From Calliopsis andreniformis (Eukaryota; Arthropoda; Insecta; Hymenoptera; Andrenidae): DNA of 64,000 nt. The DNA is taken from NCBI RefSeq assembly GCF_051401765.1, contig NW_027480423.1, positions 8,680,001 to 8,744,000 on the forward strand, given 5' to 3'. A program made the position numbers and the translations under genes. Positions within the stretch are counted from its first letter, which is position 1, and every line of letters starts with the position of its first letter. The notes below the pieces were generated by a model. It saw only the letters and a program-made list of their open reading frames with translations. It had not been told where the DNA came from and searched no databases. Positions 1-14,073 of this stretch are shown here, piece by piece.

Positions 1-3000
1 GTTATAGGATGAAAAGACTGTTGTATTTTTACTGTATTTTATGCTTCAGGCGTTGACTTCTGAGGCCGCAGCTATTCGATGTGGTGGAAGAACGCCATAG
101 AGTGAAGCCTAGGTTGCCCGAAACGTAGAAATGACCATAACTTTCATACTGGTTGCAATTATTCGTTTTATATGATGGAAGATCTGCTGTATTTATATTG
201 TATTTTATGCTGCTGGCGTTCACTTCTTAGGCCCTAACTATTCGATCTGGTGGAACAACGCCCTGGGGTGAAGCCTAGGTTGCCGGAACGTAGAAATGAT
301 CATAACTTTCACACTGGTTGCCATTATTCGTTTTATACTATGGAAAAACTGTTCTATTTATTTTGTATTTTATGCTTCGGGCGTTGACTTCTAAGGAACT
401 AACTGTTTGATCTGGTGGAGCAACGCCCTAGAGTGAAGCCTAGGTTGCCCGGAACGTAGATATGACCATAACTTTCACACTGGATGCTATTATTCGTTCT
501 ATACGGTGGAATAACTGTTATATTTATATTGTATCTTATGCTTCTGGCGTTGACTTCTTAGGCCCTAACAATTCGATCTGGTGGAACAACGCCCTAGAGT
601 GAAGCCTAGGTTGCCTGGAACGTACAAATGACCATCACTTTCACACGGGTTGCAATTATTCCAGTTATAGGATGGAAAGACTGTTGTATTTGTATTGTAT
701 TTTATGCTGCTGGCGTTCACTTCTTAGGCCCTAACTATTCGATCTGGTGGAAGAACTACCTGGGGTGAAGCCTAGGTTGCCCGGAACGTAGAAATGACCA
801 TAACTTTCACACTGGTTGCTATTATTCGTTTTATACGATGGAAAAACTGTTATATTTATATTGTATTTTATGCTTCTGGCGTTGACTTCTTAGGCCCTAA
901 CAATTCGATCTGGTGGAACAGCGCCCTAGAGTGAAGCCTAGGTTGCCTGGAACGTACAAATGACCATCACTTTCAAACTGGTTGCAATTAATCCTTTTAT
1001 ACGATGGAAAAACTGTTGTACTTTTATTGCATTTTATGTTTCGTGCATTGACTTCTAAGGCCCTAACTATTCAATCTGTCGGAGCAACGCCCTAGGGTGT
1101 AGCCTAGGTTGCCCGGAAAGTAGAAATGACCATAACTTTCATACTGGTTGCATTTACTCGTTTTATATGATAGAAAGACTGTTGTATTTTTATTGTATTT
1201 TATGCTTCAGGCGTTGACTTCTGAGGCCGTTGCTATTCGATGTAGTGGAAGAACGCCATAGAGTGATGCCTAGGTTGCCAGGAACGTAGAAATGTCCATA
1301 ACTTTCATACTGGTTGCAATTATTCCTGTTATATGATGGAAAAACTGTTGTATTTATATTGTATTTTATGCTTCGGGCGTTGACTGCTAAGGCCCTAACT
1401 ATTCAATCTGTTGGTTCAACGCCCTAGAGTGAAGCCTAGGTTGCTCGGAATGTAGAAATGACCATAACATTCACACTGGTTGTAATTATTCGTTTAATAC
1501 GATGGAAAAGCTGTTGCATCTTTATTGTATTTTATGATTCTGGCGTTGACTTCTAAGGCCCTAACTATTCAGTCTGGTGGAACAACGCCCTAGAGTGAGG
1601 CCTAGGTTGCCCGGAACATAGAAATGACCATCACTTCCATACTGGTAGCAATTATTCGTTTTATACGATGGAAAAACTGTTGTGTTTATATTGTATTTTA
1701 TGTTTCTGGCGTTGACTTCTAAGGCACCAACTATTCGATCTGGTGGAGCAACGCCGTAGAGTGAAGCCTAGGTTCCGCGGAACGTAGAAATGACCATCAC
1801 TTTCAAACTGGTTGCAATTATTCCTGTTATAGGATGGAAAGACTGTTGTATTTTTATTGTATTTTGTGCTTCAGGCGTTGACTTCTGAGGCCGTAGCTAT
1901 TCGATGTGGTGGAAGAACGCCATAGAGTGAAGCCTAGGTTGCCCGGAACGTAGAAATGACCATAACTTTCATACTGGTTGCAATTATTCGTTTTATATGA
2001 TGGAAGAACTGTTGTATTTATATTGTATTTTATTCTTCTGGCGTTCACTTCTTAGGCCCTAACTATTCGATCTGGTGGAACAACGCCCTAGAGTGAGGCC
2101 TAGGTTGCCCGGAACGTAGAAATGACCATCACTTCCATACTGGTAGCAATTACTCGTTTTGTACGATGGAAAAACTGTTGTGTTTATATTGTATTTTATG
2201 CTTCTGGCGTTGACTTCTAAGGCACTAACTATTCGAACCGGTGGAGCAACGCCCTAGAGTGAAGCCTAGGTTGCCCGGAACGTAGAAATGACCATAACTT
2301 TTACACTGGTAGCAAGTGTTCGTTTTATACCATGGAAAAACTGTTCTATTTATTTTGGATTTTATGCTTCGGGCGTTGACTTCTTAGGCCCTAACTATTC
2401 GATCTGGTGGAATAACGCCATATGGTGAAGCCTAGGTTGACCGGAACGTAGAAATGACCATAACTTTCACACCGGTAGCAATTATTCGTTTTACACGATG
2501 GAAAAACGGTTCTATTTATTTTGTATTTTATGCATCGGGCGTTGACTTCTAAGGCCCTAACTATTCAATCTGTTGGAGCAACGCCCTAGGGTGAAGCCTA
2601 GGTTGCCCGGAAAGTAGAAATGACGTTAACTTTCACACTGGTTGCTATTATTCGTTCTATACGATGGAAAAACTGTTATATTTATATTGTATTTTATGCT
2701 TCGGGCGATGACTTCTAAGGCCCTAGCTGTTTGATCTGGTGGAGCAACGCCCTAGAGTGAAGCCTAGGTTGCCCGGAACGTAGAAATGATCATAACTTTC
2801 ACACTGGTTGCTATTATCCGTTTTATACAATGGAAAAACTGTTCTATTTATTTTGTATTTTATGCTTCGGGCGTTGACTTCTAAGGCCCTAACTGTTTGA
2901 TCTGGTGGAGCAACGCCCTAGTGTGAAGACTAGGTTGCCCAGAACGTAGAAGTGACCATAACTTTCACACTGGTTGCTATTATTCGTTCTATACGAAGGA

Positions 3001-4750
3001 AAGACTGTTATATTTATATACTATCGTATGCTTCTGGCGTTGACTTCTTAGGCCCTAACAATTCGATCTGGTGGAACAACGCCCTAGAGTGAAGCCTAGG
3101 TTGCCTGGAACGTACAAATGACCATCACTTTCACACGGGTTGCAATTATTCCTGTTATAGGACGGAAAGACTGTTGTATTTTTATTGTATTTTATGCTTC
3201 AGGCGTTGACTTCTGAGGCCGTTGCTATTCGATGTAGTGGAAGAACGCCATAGAGTGAAGCCTAGGTTGCCAGGAACGTAGAAATGACCGTAACTTTCAT
3301 ACTGGTTGCAATTATTCGTTTTATACGATGGAAAAAGTGTTGTATTTATATTGTATTTTATGCTTCTGGCGTTGACTTCTAAGGCACTAACTATTCGATC
3401 TGGTGTAGCAACGCTCTAGAGTGAAGCCTAGGTTGCCCGGAACGTAGAAATGGCCATCACTTTCAAACTGGTTGCAATTATTCCTGTTATATGATGGAAA
3501 AGCTGTTGTATTTATATTGTATTTTATGCTTCGGGCGTTGACTGCTAAGGCCCTAACTATTCAATCTGTTGGATCAACGCCCTAGAGTGAAGCCTAGGTT
3601 GCTCGGAATGTAGAAATGACCATTACATTCACACTGGTTGAAATTATTCGTTTAACACGATGGAAAAGCTGTTGCATCTTTATTGTATTTTATGATTCTG
3701 GCGTCGACTTCAAAGGCCCTAACTATTCGATCTGGTGGAGCAACGCCCTAGAGTGAAGCCTAGGTTGCCCGGAACGCAGAAATGACGTTAACTTTCATAC
3801 TGGTTGCAATTATTCGTTTTATACGATGGAAAAACTGTTCTATTTATTTTGTATTTTATGCTTCTGGCGTTGCCTTCTTAGGCCCTAACTGTTCGATCTG
3901 GTGGAACAACGCCCTAGAGTGAAGCCTAGGTTACCCGGAACGTAGAAATGACCAGTACTTTCACACTGTTTGCAGTTATTCCTGCTATACGATGGAAAAA
4001 CTGTTGCATCTTTATTGAATTTTATGCTTCTGGTGTTGACTTCTAAGGCCCTAACTGTTCTATCTGGTGGATCAACGCCCTAGAGTGAAGCCTAGGTTGC
4101 TCCGAATGTAGAAATGACCATAACATTCACACTGGTTGAAATTATTCGTTTTATACGATGGAAAAACTGTTACATTTATATTGTATTTTATGCTTCTGGC
4201 GTTGATTTCTTAGGCCCTAACTATTCAATCTGTCGGAGCAACGCCCTAGAGTGACGCCTAGGTTGCGCGGAACGTAGAAATGACCATAACTTTCACACTG
4301 GTAGCAATTATTCGTTTTATAGGATGGTAAAACTGTTTTATCTATTTGGGATTTTATGCTTCCGGCGTTGACTTCTAAGGCCCTAACTATTTGATCTGGT
4401 GGAGCACCGCCCTAGAGTGAAGCCTAGGTTGACCGGAACGTAGAAATGACCATAACTTTCACACTGGTTGCAATTATTCGATTTATACGATGGAAAAGCT
4501 GTTGCACATTTATTGTATTTTATTCATCTGGGGTTGACTGCTAAGGCCGTAGCTATTAGATGTGGTGGAGCAGCGCCCTAGAGTGACGCCTAGGTTGCCC
4601 GGGACGTAGAAATGACCATTACTTTCACAATGTTTGCAATTATTCATTTTATACGATGGAAAAGCTTTTGTACTTATATTATATTTTATTCTCTGGAGTC
4701 GACTTCTTAGGCCCTAACTATTCGATCTAGTGGAACAACGCCCTAGAGTG
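1..4750 (+). repeat. diverged monomer region with faint 11- to 13-monomer periodicity
   Basis: About 28 monomers with the highest mutual divergence in the left part. Weak higher-order structure remains. The segment at 1-230 recurs near 1,826-2,050 (offset 1,825, 11 monomers). A monomer with CTTCAGGCGTTGACTTCTG near 1,201 recurs at 3,193 (offset 1,992, 12 monomers). The next pair, sharing TGACTGCTAA at 1,381 and 3,539, lies 13 monomers apart, so one monomer was gained or lost between them. These old-type monomers (CTTTCAAACTGG, GCATTGACTTC, GTGTAGCC variants) are the closest relatives of the cassette embedded at 14,074. The M1 marker monomer is absent until 4,751. No gene was seen. Confidence 0.8.
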
Positions 4751-7700
4751 AAGACTTGGTTTCCCGGAACATGGAAATGGCCAATACTTTCACACTGTTT
4801 GCAGCTATTCCTGTTATACGATGGAAAGACTTTTGCATGTTTATTGTATTTTATGCTTCTGGCGTTGACTTCTAAGGCCCTAGCTATTCGATTTGGTGGA
4901 GCAACGCCCGGCAGAGAAGCCTAGGTTGCCCAGAACGTAGAAATGACCATTACATTCACACTGGTTGCAATTATTCGTCTTATACGATGGAAAAGCTGTT
5001 GTATTTATATCGTATTTTATGCTTCTCGCGATGACTTCGTAGGCCCTAACTATTCCATCTGGTGGAACAACGCCCTTGGGTGAAGCCTAGGTTGCGCGGA
5101 ACGAAGAAATGACCATAACTTTCACACTGGTAGCAATTATTCGTTTTATACGATGGAAAAACTGTTTTATTTATTTTGTATTTTATGCTTCTGACGTTGA
5201 ATCCTAAGGCCCTATCTATTCGATCTGGTGGAACAACGTCCTAGGGTCGAGCCTAGGTTGCGCGGAACGTAGAAATGACCATAAGTTTCACACTGGTAAC
5301 AATTATTCGTTTTATACGATGGAAAAACTGTTTTATTTATTTTGTATTTTATGCTTCTGGCGTTGACTTCTTATGCCCTAACTATTCCCTCGGGCGGATC
5401 AACGCCCTAGAGTGAAACCTACGTTGACCGGAACGTAGAAATGACTATTACTTTCACACTGGTTGCAATTATTCGTTTTATACGATGGAAAAGCTGTTAC
5501 ATTTATTTTGTATTTTATGCTTCGGGCGTTGACTTCGAAGGCCCTAACTATTCCATCTGGTGGAACAACGTCCTAGGGTGAAGCCTAGGTTGCCTGGAAC
5601 GTAGAAATGACCATCACTTTCACACGGGTTGCAATTATTCCTGTTATAGGATGGAGAGACTGTTGTATTTTTATTGTATTTTATACTTCAGGCGTTGACT
5701 TCTAAGGCCCTAGCTATTCGATCTGGTCGAGCAACGCCCTAGAGTGAGGCCTAGGTTGCCCGGAACGTAGAAATGACCATAACATCCACACTGGTTGCAA
5801 TTATTCGCTTTATACGATGGAAAAGCTGTTGTATTTATATCGTATTTTATGCTTCTGGCGTTGACCTCTTAGTCCCTAACTATTCCATCTGGTGGAACAA
5901 CGCCGTCGGGTGAAGCCTAGGTTGCGCGGAACGTAGAAATGACCATAACTTTCACACTGGTAGCAATTATTCGTTTTATACGATGGAAAAGCTGTTGCAC
6001 CTTTATTGTATTTTATTCATCTGGGGTTGACTGCTAAGGCCGTAGCTATTAGATGTGGTGGAGCAACGCCCTAGAGTGACGCCTAGGTTGCCCGGGACGT
6101 AGAAATGACCATTACCTTCACACTGGTTGCAATTATTCGCTTTATACGATGGAAAAACTGATCTATTTATTTTGTATTTTATGCTTCTGGCGTTGACTTC
6201 TTAGGCCCTAACTGTTCGATCTGGTGGAACAACGTCCTAGGGTGAAGTCTAGGGTACCCGGAAAGTAGAAATGACCATTACTCTCACAATGTTTGCAATT
6301 ATTCATTTTATACGATGGAAAAGCTTTTGTACTTATATTGTATTTTATTCTCTGGAGTCGACTTCTTAGGCCCTAACTATTCGATCTAGTGGAACAACGC
6401 CCTAGAGTGAAGACTTGGTTTCCCGGAACATGGAAATGGCCATTACTTTCACAATGTTTGCAGTTATTCCTGTTATACGATGGAAGAGACTTTTGCATCT
6501 TTATTGTATTTTATGCTTCTGGCGTTGACTTCTAAGGCCCTAGCTATTCGATTTGGTGGAGCAACGCCCGACAGAGGAGCCTAGGTTGCCCGGAACGTAG
6601 AAATGTCCATAAGTTTCACACTGGTAGCAATTATTCGTTTTATACGATGGAAAAACTGTTTTATTTATTTTGTATTTTATGCTTCTGGCGTTGACTTCTT
6701 ATGCCCTAACTACTCCCTCTGGCGCATCAACGCCCTAGAGTGAAACCTACGTTGCCCGGAACGTAGAAATGACTATTACTTTCACACTGGTTGCAATTAT
6801 TCATTTTATACGATGGAAAAGCTTTTGTACTCATATTGTATTTTATTCTCTGGAGTCGACTTCTTAGGCCCTAACTATTCGATCTAGTGGAACAACGCCC
6901 TAGAGTGAAGACTTGGTTTCCCGGAACATGGAAATGGCCATTACTTTCACACTGTTTGCAGTTATTGCTGTTATACGATGGAAGAGACTTTTGCATCTTT
7001 ATTGTATTTTATGCTTCTGGCGTTGACTTCTAAGGCCCTAGCTATTCGATTTGGTGGAGCAACGCCCGACAGAGAAGCCTAGGTTGCCCGGAACGTAGAA
7101 ATGACCATTACATTCACACTGGTTGCAATTATTCGTCTTCTACGATGGAAAAGCTGTTGTATTTATATCGTATTTTATGCTTCTCGCGATGACTTCGTAG
7201 GCCCTAACTATTCCATCTGGTGGAACAACGCCCTTGGGTGAAGCCTAGGTTGCGCGGAATGGAGCAATGACCATAACTTTCACACTGGTAGCAATTATTC
7301 GTTTTATACGATGGAAAAACTGTTCTATTTATTTTGTATTTTATGCTTCGGCCGTTGACTTCTAAGGCTCTAGCTATTCGATCTGGTCGAGCAACGCCCT
7401 AGTGTGAAGCCTAGGTTGCCCGGAACGTAGAAATGACGATAACTTCCACAGTGGTTGCAATTATTCGTTTTATACGATGGAAAAGCTGTTGTATTTATAT
7501 CGCAAGCTAAGCTTCTGGCGTTGACTTCTTAGCCCTAACTATTCCATCTGTTGGAACAACGCCCTAGGGTGAAGCCTAGGTTGTGCGGAACGTAGAAATG
7601 ACCATAACTTTCACACTTGTAGCAATTATTCGTTTTATACTATGGAAAAGCTGTTCCATTTATTTTGTATTTTATGCTTCGGGCGTTGACTTCTAAGGCC

Positions 7701-9230
7701 CTAACTATTCGATCTGGTGGAACAACGCCCTAGGGTGAAGCCTAGGTTGCGCGGAACGTAGAAATGACCATAACTTTCACACTGGTAGCAATTATTCGTT
7801 TTATACGATGGAAAAACTGTTTTATTTATTTTGTATTTTATGCTTCTGGCGTTGACTTCTTATGCCCTAACTATTCCCTCTGGAGGATCAACGCCCTAGA
7901 GCGAAACCTACGTTGCCCGGAACGTAGAAATGACTATTACTTTCACACTGTTTGCAGTTATTCCTGTTACACGATGGACGGACTTTTGCATCTTTATTGC
8001 ATTTTATGCTTCTGTCGTTGACTTCTAAGGCCCTAGCTATTCGATTTGGTGGAGCAACGCCCGAGAGAGAAGCCTAGGTTGCCCGGAACGTAGAAATGAC
8101 AATTACATTCACACTGGTTGCAATTTTTCGTCTTATACGATGGAAAAGCTGTTGTATTTATATCGTATTTTATGCTTCTCGCGTTGAGTTCGTAGGCCCT
8201 AACTATTCCATCTGGTGGAACAACGCCCTTGGGTGTATCCTAGGTTGCGCGGAACGTAGAAATGACCTTAACTTTCACACTGGTAGCAATTATTCGTTTT
8301 ATACGATGGAAAAACTGTTCTATTTATTTTGTATTTTATGCTACGGGCGTTGACTCCTAAGGCGATAACTATTCAATCTGTTGGTGCAACGCCCAAGGGT
8401 GAAGCCTATGTTGCCCGGAATGTAGAAATGACGTTAACTTTCATACTGGTCCCAATTATTCGTTTTATACGATGGAAAAGCTGTTCCATTTATTTTGTAT
8501 TTTATGCTTCGGACGTTGACACCTAAGGCCCTAACTATTCGATCTGGTGGAACAACGCCCTAGGGTCAAGCCTAGGTTGCGCGGAACGTAGAAATGACCA
8601 TAAGTTCACACTGGTAGCAATTATTCGTTTTATACGATGGAAAAACTGTTATATTTATTTTGTATTTTATGCTTCTGGCGTTGACTTCTTATGCCCTAAC
8701 TACTCCCTCTGGCGCATCAACGCCCTAGAGTGAAACCTACGTTGCCCGGAACGTAGAAATGACTATTACTTTCACACTGGTTGCAATTATTCGTTTTATA
8801 CGATGGAAAAGCTGTTCCATTTATTTTGTATTTTATGCTTCGGGCGTTGACTTCTAAGGCCCTAACTATTCCATCTGGTGGAACAACGCCCTAGGGTGAA
8901 GCCTAGGTTTCCTGGAACGTAGAAATGACCATCACTTTCACACGGGTTGCAATTATTCCTGTTATAGCATGGAAAGACTGTTGTATTTTTATTGTATTTT
9001 ATACTTCAGGCGTTGACTTCTAAGGCCCTAGCTATTCGATCTGGTCGAGCAACGCCCTAGAGTGAAGCCTAGGTTGCCCGGGACGTAGAAATGACCATTA
9101 CTTTCACAATGTTTGCAATTATTCATTTTATACGACGGAAAAGCTTTTGTACTTATATTGTATTTTATTCTTCTGGCGTCGACTTCTTAGGCCCTAACTA
9201 TTCGATCTAGTGGAACAACGCCCTAGAGTG
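4751..9230 (+). repeat. mosaic region, irregularly spaced M1 monomers
   Basis: The marker monomer M1 starts at 4,751, 6,410, 6,908 and 9,231 (AAGACTTGG, then TTTCCCGGAACATGG). The spacings are about 10, 3 and 14 monomers, so the regular 20-monomer HOR is not yet established here. The 498-bp spacing between 6,410 and 6,908 reflects a local three-monomer duplication. Monomers with GCACC or GCACATTTATTG and TTAGATGTGGTGG (near 4,500 and 5,994) are 9 monomers apart, one fewer than the flanking M1 interval, showing a single-monomer insertion. Two 1-bp deletions lie near 7,531 (CTTAGCCCTAAC) and 8,602 (ATAAGTTCACA). No gene was seen. Confidence 0.75.
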
Positions 9231-12200
9231 AAGACTTGGTTTCCCGGAACATGGAAATGACCATTACTTTCACACGGTTTGCAGTTATTCCTGTTATACG
9301 ATGGAAAGACATTTGCATCTTTATTGTATTTTATGCTTCTGGCGTTGACTTCTAAGGCCCTAGCTATTCGATTTGGTGGAGCAACGCCCGACAGAGAAGC
9401 CTACGTTGCCCGGAACGTAGAAATGACCATTACATTCACACTGGTTGCAATTATTCGTCTTATACGATGGAAAAGCTGTTGTATTTATATCGTATTTTAT
9501 GCTTCTCGCGATGACTTCGTAGGCCCTAACTATTCCATCTGGTGGAACAACGCCCTTGGGTGAAGCCTAGGTTGCCCGGAACGTAGAAATGACGATAACT
9601 TCCACACTGGTTGCAATTATTCGTTTTATACGATGGAAAAGCTGTTGTATTTATATCGCATTCTATGCTTCTGGCGTTGACTTCTTAGTCCCTAACTATT
9701 CCATCTGGTGGAACAACGCCCTAGGGTGAAGCCTAGGTTGCGCGGAACGTAGAAATGACCATAACTTTCACACTGGTAGCAATTATTCGTTTTATACGAT
9801 GGAAAAACTGTTTTATTTACTTTGTATTTTATGCTTCTGGCGTTGACTTCTTATGCCCTAACTATTCCCTCTGGCGGATCAACGCCCTAGAGTGAAACCT
9901 ACGTTGCCCGGAACGTAGAAATGACTATTACTTTCACACTGGTTGCAATTATTCGTTTTATACGATGGAAAAGCTGTTGTATTTATATCGTATTTTATGC
10001 TTCTGGCGTTGACCTCTTAGGCCCTAACTATTCCATCTGGTGGAACAACGCCGTCGGGTGAAGCCTAGGTTGCGCGGAACGTAGAAATGAACATAACTTT
10101 CACAGTGGTAGCAATTATTCGTTTTATACGATGGAAAAACTGTTTTATTTATTTTGTATTTTATGCTTCTGGCGTCGACTTCTTATGCCCTAACTATTCC
10201 CTCTGGAGGATCAACGCCCTAGAGTGAAACCTACGTTGCCCGGAACGTAGAAATGACTATTACTTTCACACTGGTTGCAATTATTCGTTTTATACGATGG
10301 AAAAGCTGTTACATTTATTTTGTATTTTATGCTTCAGGCGTTGACTTCTAAGGCCCTAACTATTCCATCTGGTGGAACAACGCCCTAGGGTGAAGCCTAG
10401 GTTGCCTGGAACGTAGAAATGACCATCACTTTCACACGGGTTGCAATTATTCCTGTTATAGGATGGAAAGACTGTTGTACTTTTATTGTATTTTATACTT
10501 CAGGCGTTGGCTTCTAAGGCCCTAGCTATTCGATCTGGTCGGGCAACGCCCTAGAGTGAAGCCTAGGTTGCCCGGAACGTAGAAATGACCATAACTTCCA
10601 CACTGGTAGCAATTATTCGTCTTATACGATGGAAAAGCTGTTGTATTTATATCGCATTTTATGCTTCTGGCGTTGACTTCTTAGTCCCTAACTATTCCAT
10701 CTGGTGGAACAACGCCCTAGGGTGAAGCCTAGGTTGCGCGGAACGTAGAAATGACCATAACTTTCACACTGGTAGCAATTATTCGTTTTATACGATGGAA
10801 AAACTGTTTTATTTACTTTGTATTTTATGCTTCGGGCGTTGACTTCTAAGGCCCTAACTATTCGATCTGGTGGAACAACGCCCTAGGGTGAAGCCTAGGT
10901 TGCGCGGAACGTAGAAATGACCATAACTTTCACATTGGTAGCAATTATTCGTTTTATACGATGGTAAAACTGTTTTATTTATTTGGGATTTTATGCTTCC
11001 GGCGTTGACTTCTAAGGCCCTAACTATTTGATCTGGTGGAGCACCGCCCTAGAGTGAAGCCTAGGTTGCCCGGAACGTAGAAAAGACCATTACCTTCACA
11101 CTGGTTGCAATTATTCGTTTTATACAATGGAAAAACTGATCTATTTATTTTGTATTTTATGCTTCGGGCGTTGACTCCTAAGGCCCTAACTATTCGATCT
11201 GGTGGAACAACGGCCTAGGGTCAAGCCTAGGTTGCGCGGAACGTAGAAATGACCATAAGTTTCACACTGGTAACAATTATTCGTTTTATACGATGGAAAA
11301 ACTGTTTTATTTATTTTGTATTTTATGCTTCTGGCGTTGACTTCTTATGCCCTAACTATTCCCTCTGGCGGATCAACGCCCTAGAGTGAAACCTACGTTG
11401 CCCGGAACGTAGAAATGACCATAACTTCCACACTGGTTGCAATTATTCGTTTTATACGATGGAAAAGCTGTTGTATTTATTTTGTATTTTATGCTTCGGG
11501 CGTTGACTTCTATGGCCCTAACTATTCCATCTGGTGGAACAACGCCCTTGGGTGAAGCCTAGGTTGCCCGGAACGTAGAAATGACGATAACTTCCACACT
11601 GGTTGCAATTATTCGTTTTATACGATGGAAAAGCTGTTGTATTTATATCGCATTTTATGCTTCTGGCGTTGACTTCTTATGCCCTAACTATTCCCTCTGG
11701 CGGATCAACGCCCTAGAGTGAAACCTACGTTGCCCGGAACGTAGAAATGACTATTACTTTCACACTGGTTGCAATTATTCGTTTTATACGATGGAAAAGC
11801 TGTTCCATTTATTTTGTATTTTATGCTTCGGGCGTTGACTTCTAAGGCCCTAACTATTCGATCTGGTGGAACAACGCCCTAGGGTGAAGCCTAGGTTGCG
11901 CGGAACGTAGAAATGAACATAACTTTCACACTGGCAGCAATTATTCGTTTTATACGATGGAAAAACTGTTTTATTTATTTTGTATTTTATGCTTCTGGCG
12001 TCGACTTCTTATGCCCTAACTATTCCCTCTGGAGGATCAACGCCCTAGAGTGAAACCTACGTTGCCCGGAACGTAGAAATGACTATTACTTTCACACTGG
12101 TTGCAATTATTCGTTTTATACGATGGAAAAGCTGTTACATTTATTTTGTATTTTATGCTTCGGGCGTTGACTTCTAAGGCCCTAACTATTCCATCTGGTG

Positions 12201-12550
12201 GAACAACGCCCTAGGGTGAAGCCTAGGTTGCCTGGAACGTGGAGATGACCATCACTTTCACACGGGTTGCAATTATTCCTGTTATAGGATGGAAAGACTG
12301 TTGTACTTTTATTGTATTTTATACTTCAGGCGTTGGCTTCTAAGGCCCTAGCTATTCGATCTGGTCGGGCAACGCCCTAGAGTGAAGCCTAGGTTGCCCG
12401 GAACGTAGAAATGACCATAACTTCCACACTGGTAGCAAATATTCGTCTTATACGATGGAAAAGCTGTTGTATTTATATCGTATTTTATGCTTCTCGCGTT
12501 GACTTCATAGGCCCTAACTATTCGATCTAGTTTAACAACGCCCTAGAGTG
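9231..12550 (+). repeat. 20-monomer HOR, copy 1 (3,320 bp, M1 register)
   Basis: This is the interval from one M1 monomer (9,231) to the next (12,551), exactly 20 x 166 bp. The first part, 9,231 to about 10,740, is repeated nearly unchanged at 12,551-14,060. The last part, 11,389-12,550, is repeated at 14,709-15,870. The middle, about 10,750-11,388, is replaced in the next copy. Internal substructure is present: about 10,080-10,620 resembles 11,900-12,440 at an offset of 1,826 bp (11 monomers), so the 20-mer is partly built from two related halves. Confidence 0.85.
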
Positions 12551-14073
12551 AAGACTTGGTTTCCCGAAACATGGAAATGGCCATTACTTTCACACTGTTT
12601 GCAGTTATTCCTGTTATACGATGGAAAGACTTTTGCATCTTTATTGTATTTTATGCTTCTGGCGTTGACTTCTAAGGCCCTAGCTATTCGATTTGGTGGA
12701 GCAACGCCCGACAGAGAAGCCTACGTTGCCCGGAACGTAGAAATGACCATTACATTCACACTGGTTGCAATTATTCGTCTTATACGATGGAAAAGCTGTT
12801 GTATTTATATCGTATTTTATGCTTCTCGCGATGACTTCGTAGGCCCTAACTATTCCATCTGGTGGAACAACGCCCTTGGGTGAAGCCTAGGTTGCCCGGA
12901 ACGTAGAAATGACGATAACTTCCACACTGGTTGCAAATATTCGTTTTATACGATGGAAAAGCTGTTGTATTTATATCGCATTCTATGCTTCTGGCGTTGA
13001 CTTCTTAGTCCCTAACTATTCCATCTGGTGGAACAACGCCCTAGGGTGAAGCCTAGGTTGCGCGGAACGTAGAAATGACCATAACTTTCACACTGGTAGC
13101 AATTATTCGTTTTATACGATGGAAAAACTGTTTTATTTACTTTGTATTTTATGCTTCTGGCGTTGACTTCTTATGCCCTAACTATTCCCTCTGGCGGATC
13201 AACGCCCTAGAGTGAAACCTACGTTGCCCGGAACGTAGAAATGACTATTACTTTCACACTGGTTGCAATTATTCGTTTTATACGATGGAAAAGCTGTTGT
13301 ATTTATATCGTATTTTATGCTTCTGGCGTTGACCTCTTAGGCCCTAACTATTCCATCTGGTGGAACAACGCCGTCGGGTGAAGCCTAGGTTGCGCGGAAC
13401 GTAGAAATGAACATAACTTTCACACTGGTAGCAATTATTCGTTTTATACGATGGAAAAACTGTTTTATTTATTTTGTATTTTATGCTTCTGGCGTCGACT
13501 TCTTATGCCCTAACTATTCCCTCTGGAGGATCAACGCCCTAGAGTGAAACCTACGTTGCCCGGAACGTAGAAATGACTATTACTTTCACACTGGTTGCAA
13601 TTATTCGTTTTATACGATGGAAAAGCTGTTACATTTATTTTGTATTTTATGCTTCAGGCGTTGACTTCTAAGGCCCTAACTATTCCATCTGGTGGAACAA
13701 CGCCCTAGGGTGAAGCCTAGGTTGCCTGGAACGTAGAAATGACCATCACTTTCACACGGGTTGCAATTATTCCTGTTATAGGATGGAAAGACTGTTGTAC
13801 TTTTATTGTATTTTATACTTCAGGCGTTGGCTTCTAAGGCCCTAGCTATTCGATCTGGTCGGGCAACGCCCTAGAGTGAAGCCTAGGTTGCCCGGAACGT
13901 AGAAATGACCATAACTTCCACACTGGTAGCAATTATTCGTCTTATACGATGGAAAAGCTGTTGTATTTATATCGCATTTTATGCTTCTGGCGTTGACTTC
14001 TTAGTCCCTAACTATTCCATCTGGTGGAACAACGCCCTAGGGTGAAGCCTAGGTTGCGCGGAACGTAGAAATG

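Noticed and set aside
39..75. Internal RNA polymerase III boxes suggesting a tRNA/SINE origin of the monomer
   Set aside because: GGTTGCAATTATTCG only vaguely recalls a B box (GGTTCGANNCC) and no A box lies at the right distance.
127..144. CCCTAAC in nearly every monomer as a telomere-like repeat
   Set aside because: Only one copy per 166 bp, never tandem; chance similarity to telomeric CCCTAA.
12548..12883. Longest open frame (111 codons) and its relatives at 9,279-9,563, 24,695-24,952, 28,014-28,271, 34,984-35,241 and others
   Set aside because: All are translations of the satellite. 166 is not a multiple of 3, so successive monomers are read in different frames. The frames recur exactly at HOR spacings (3,319, 6,970 bp), have no consistent coding context and match no family I know.
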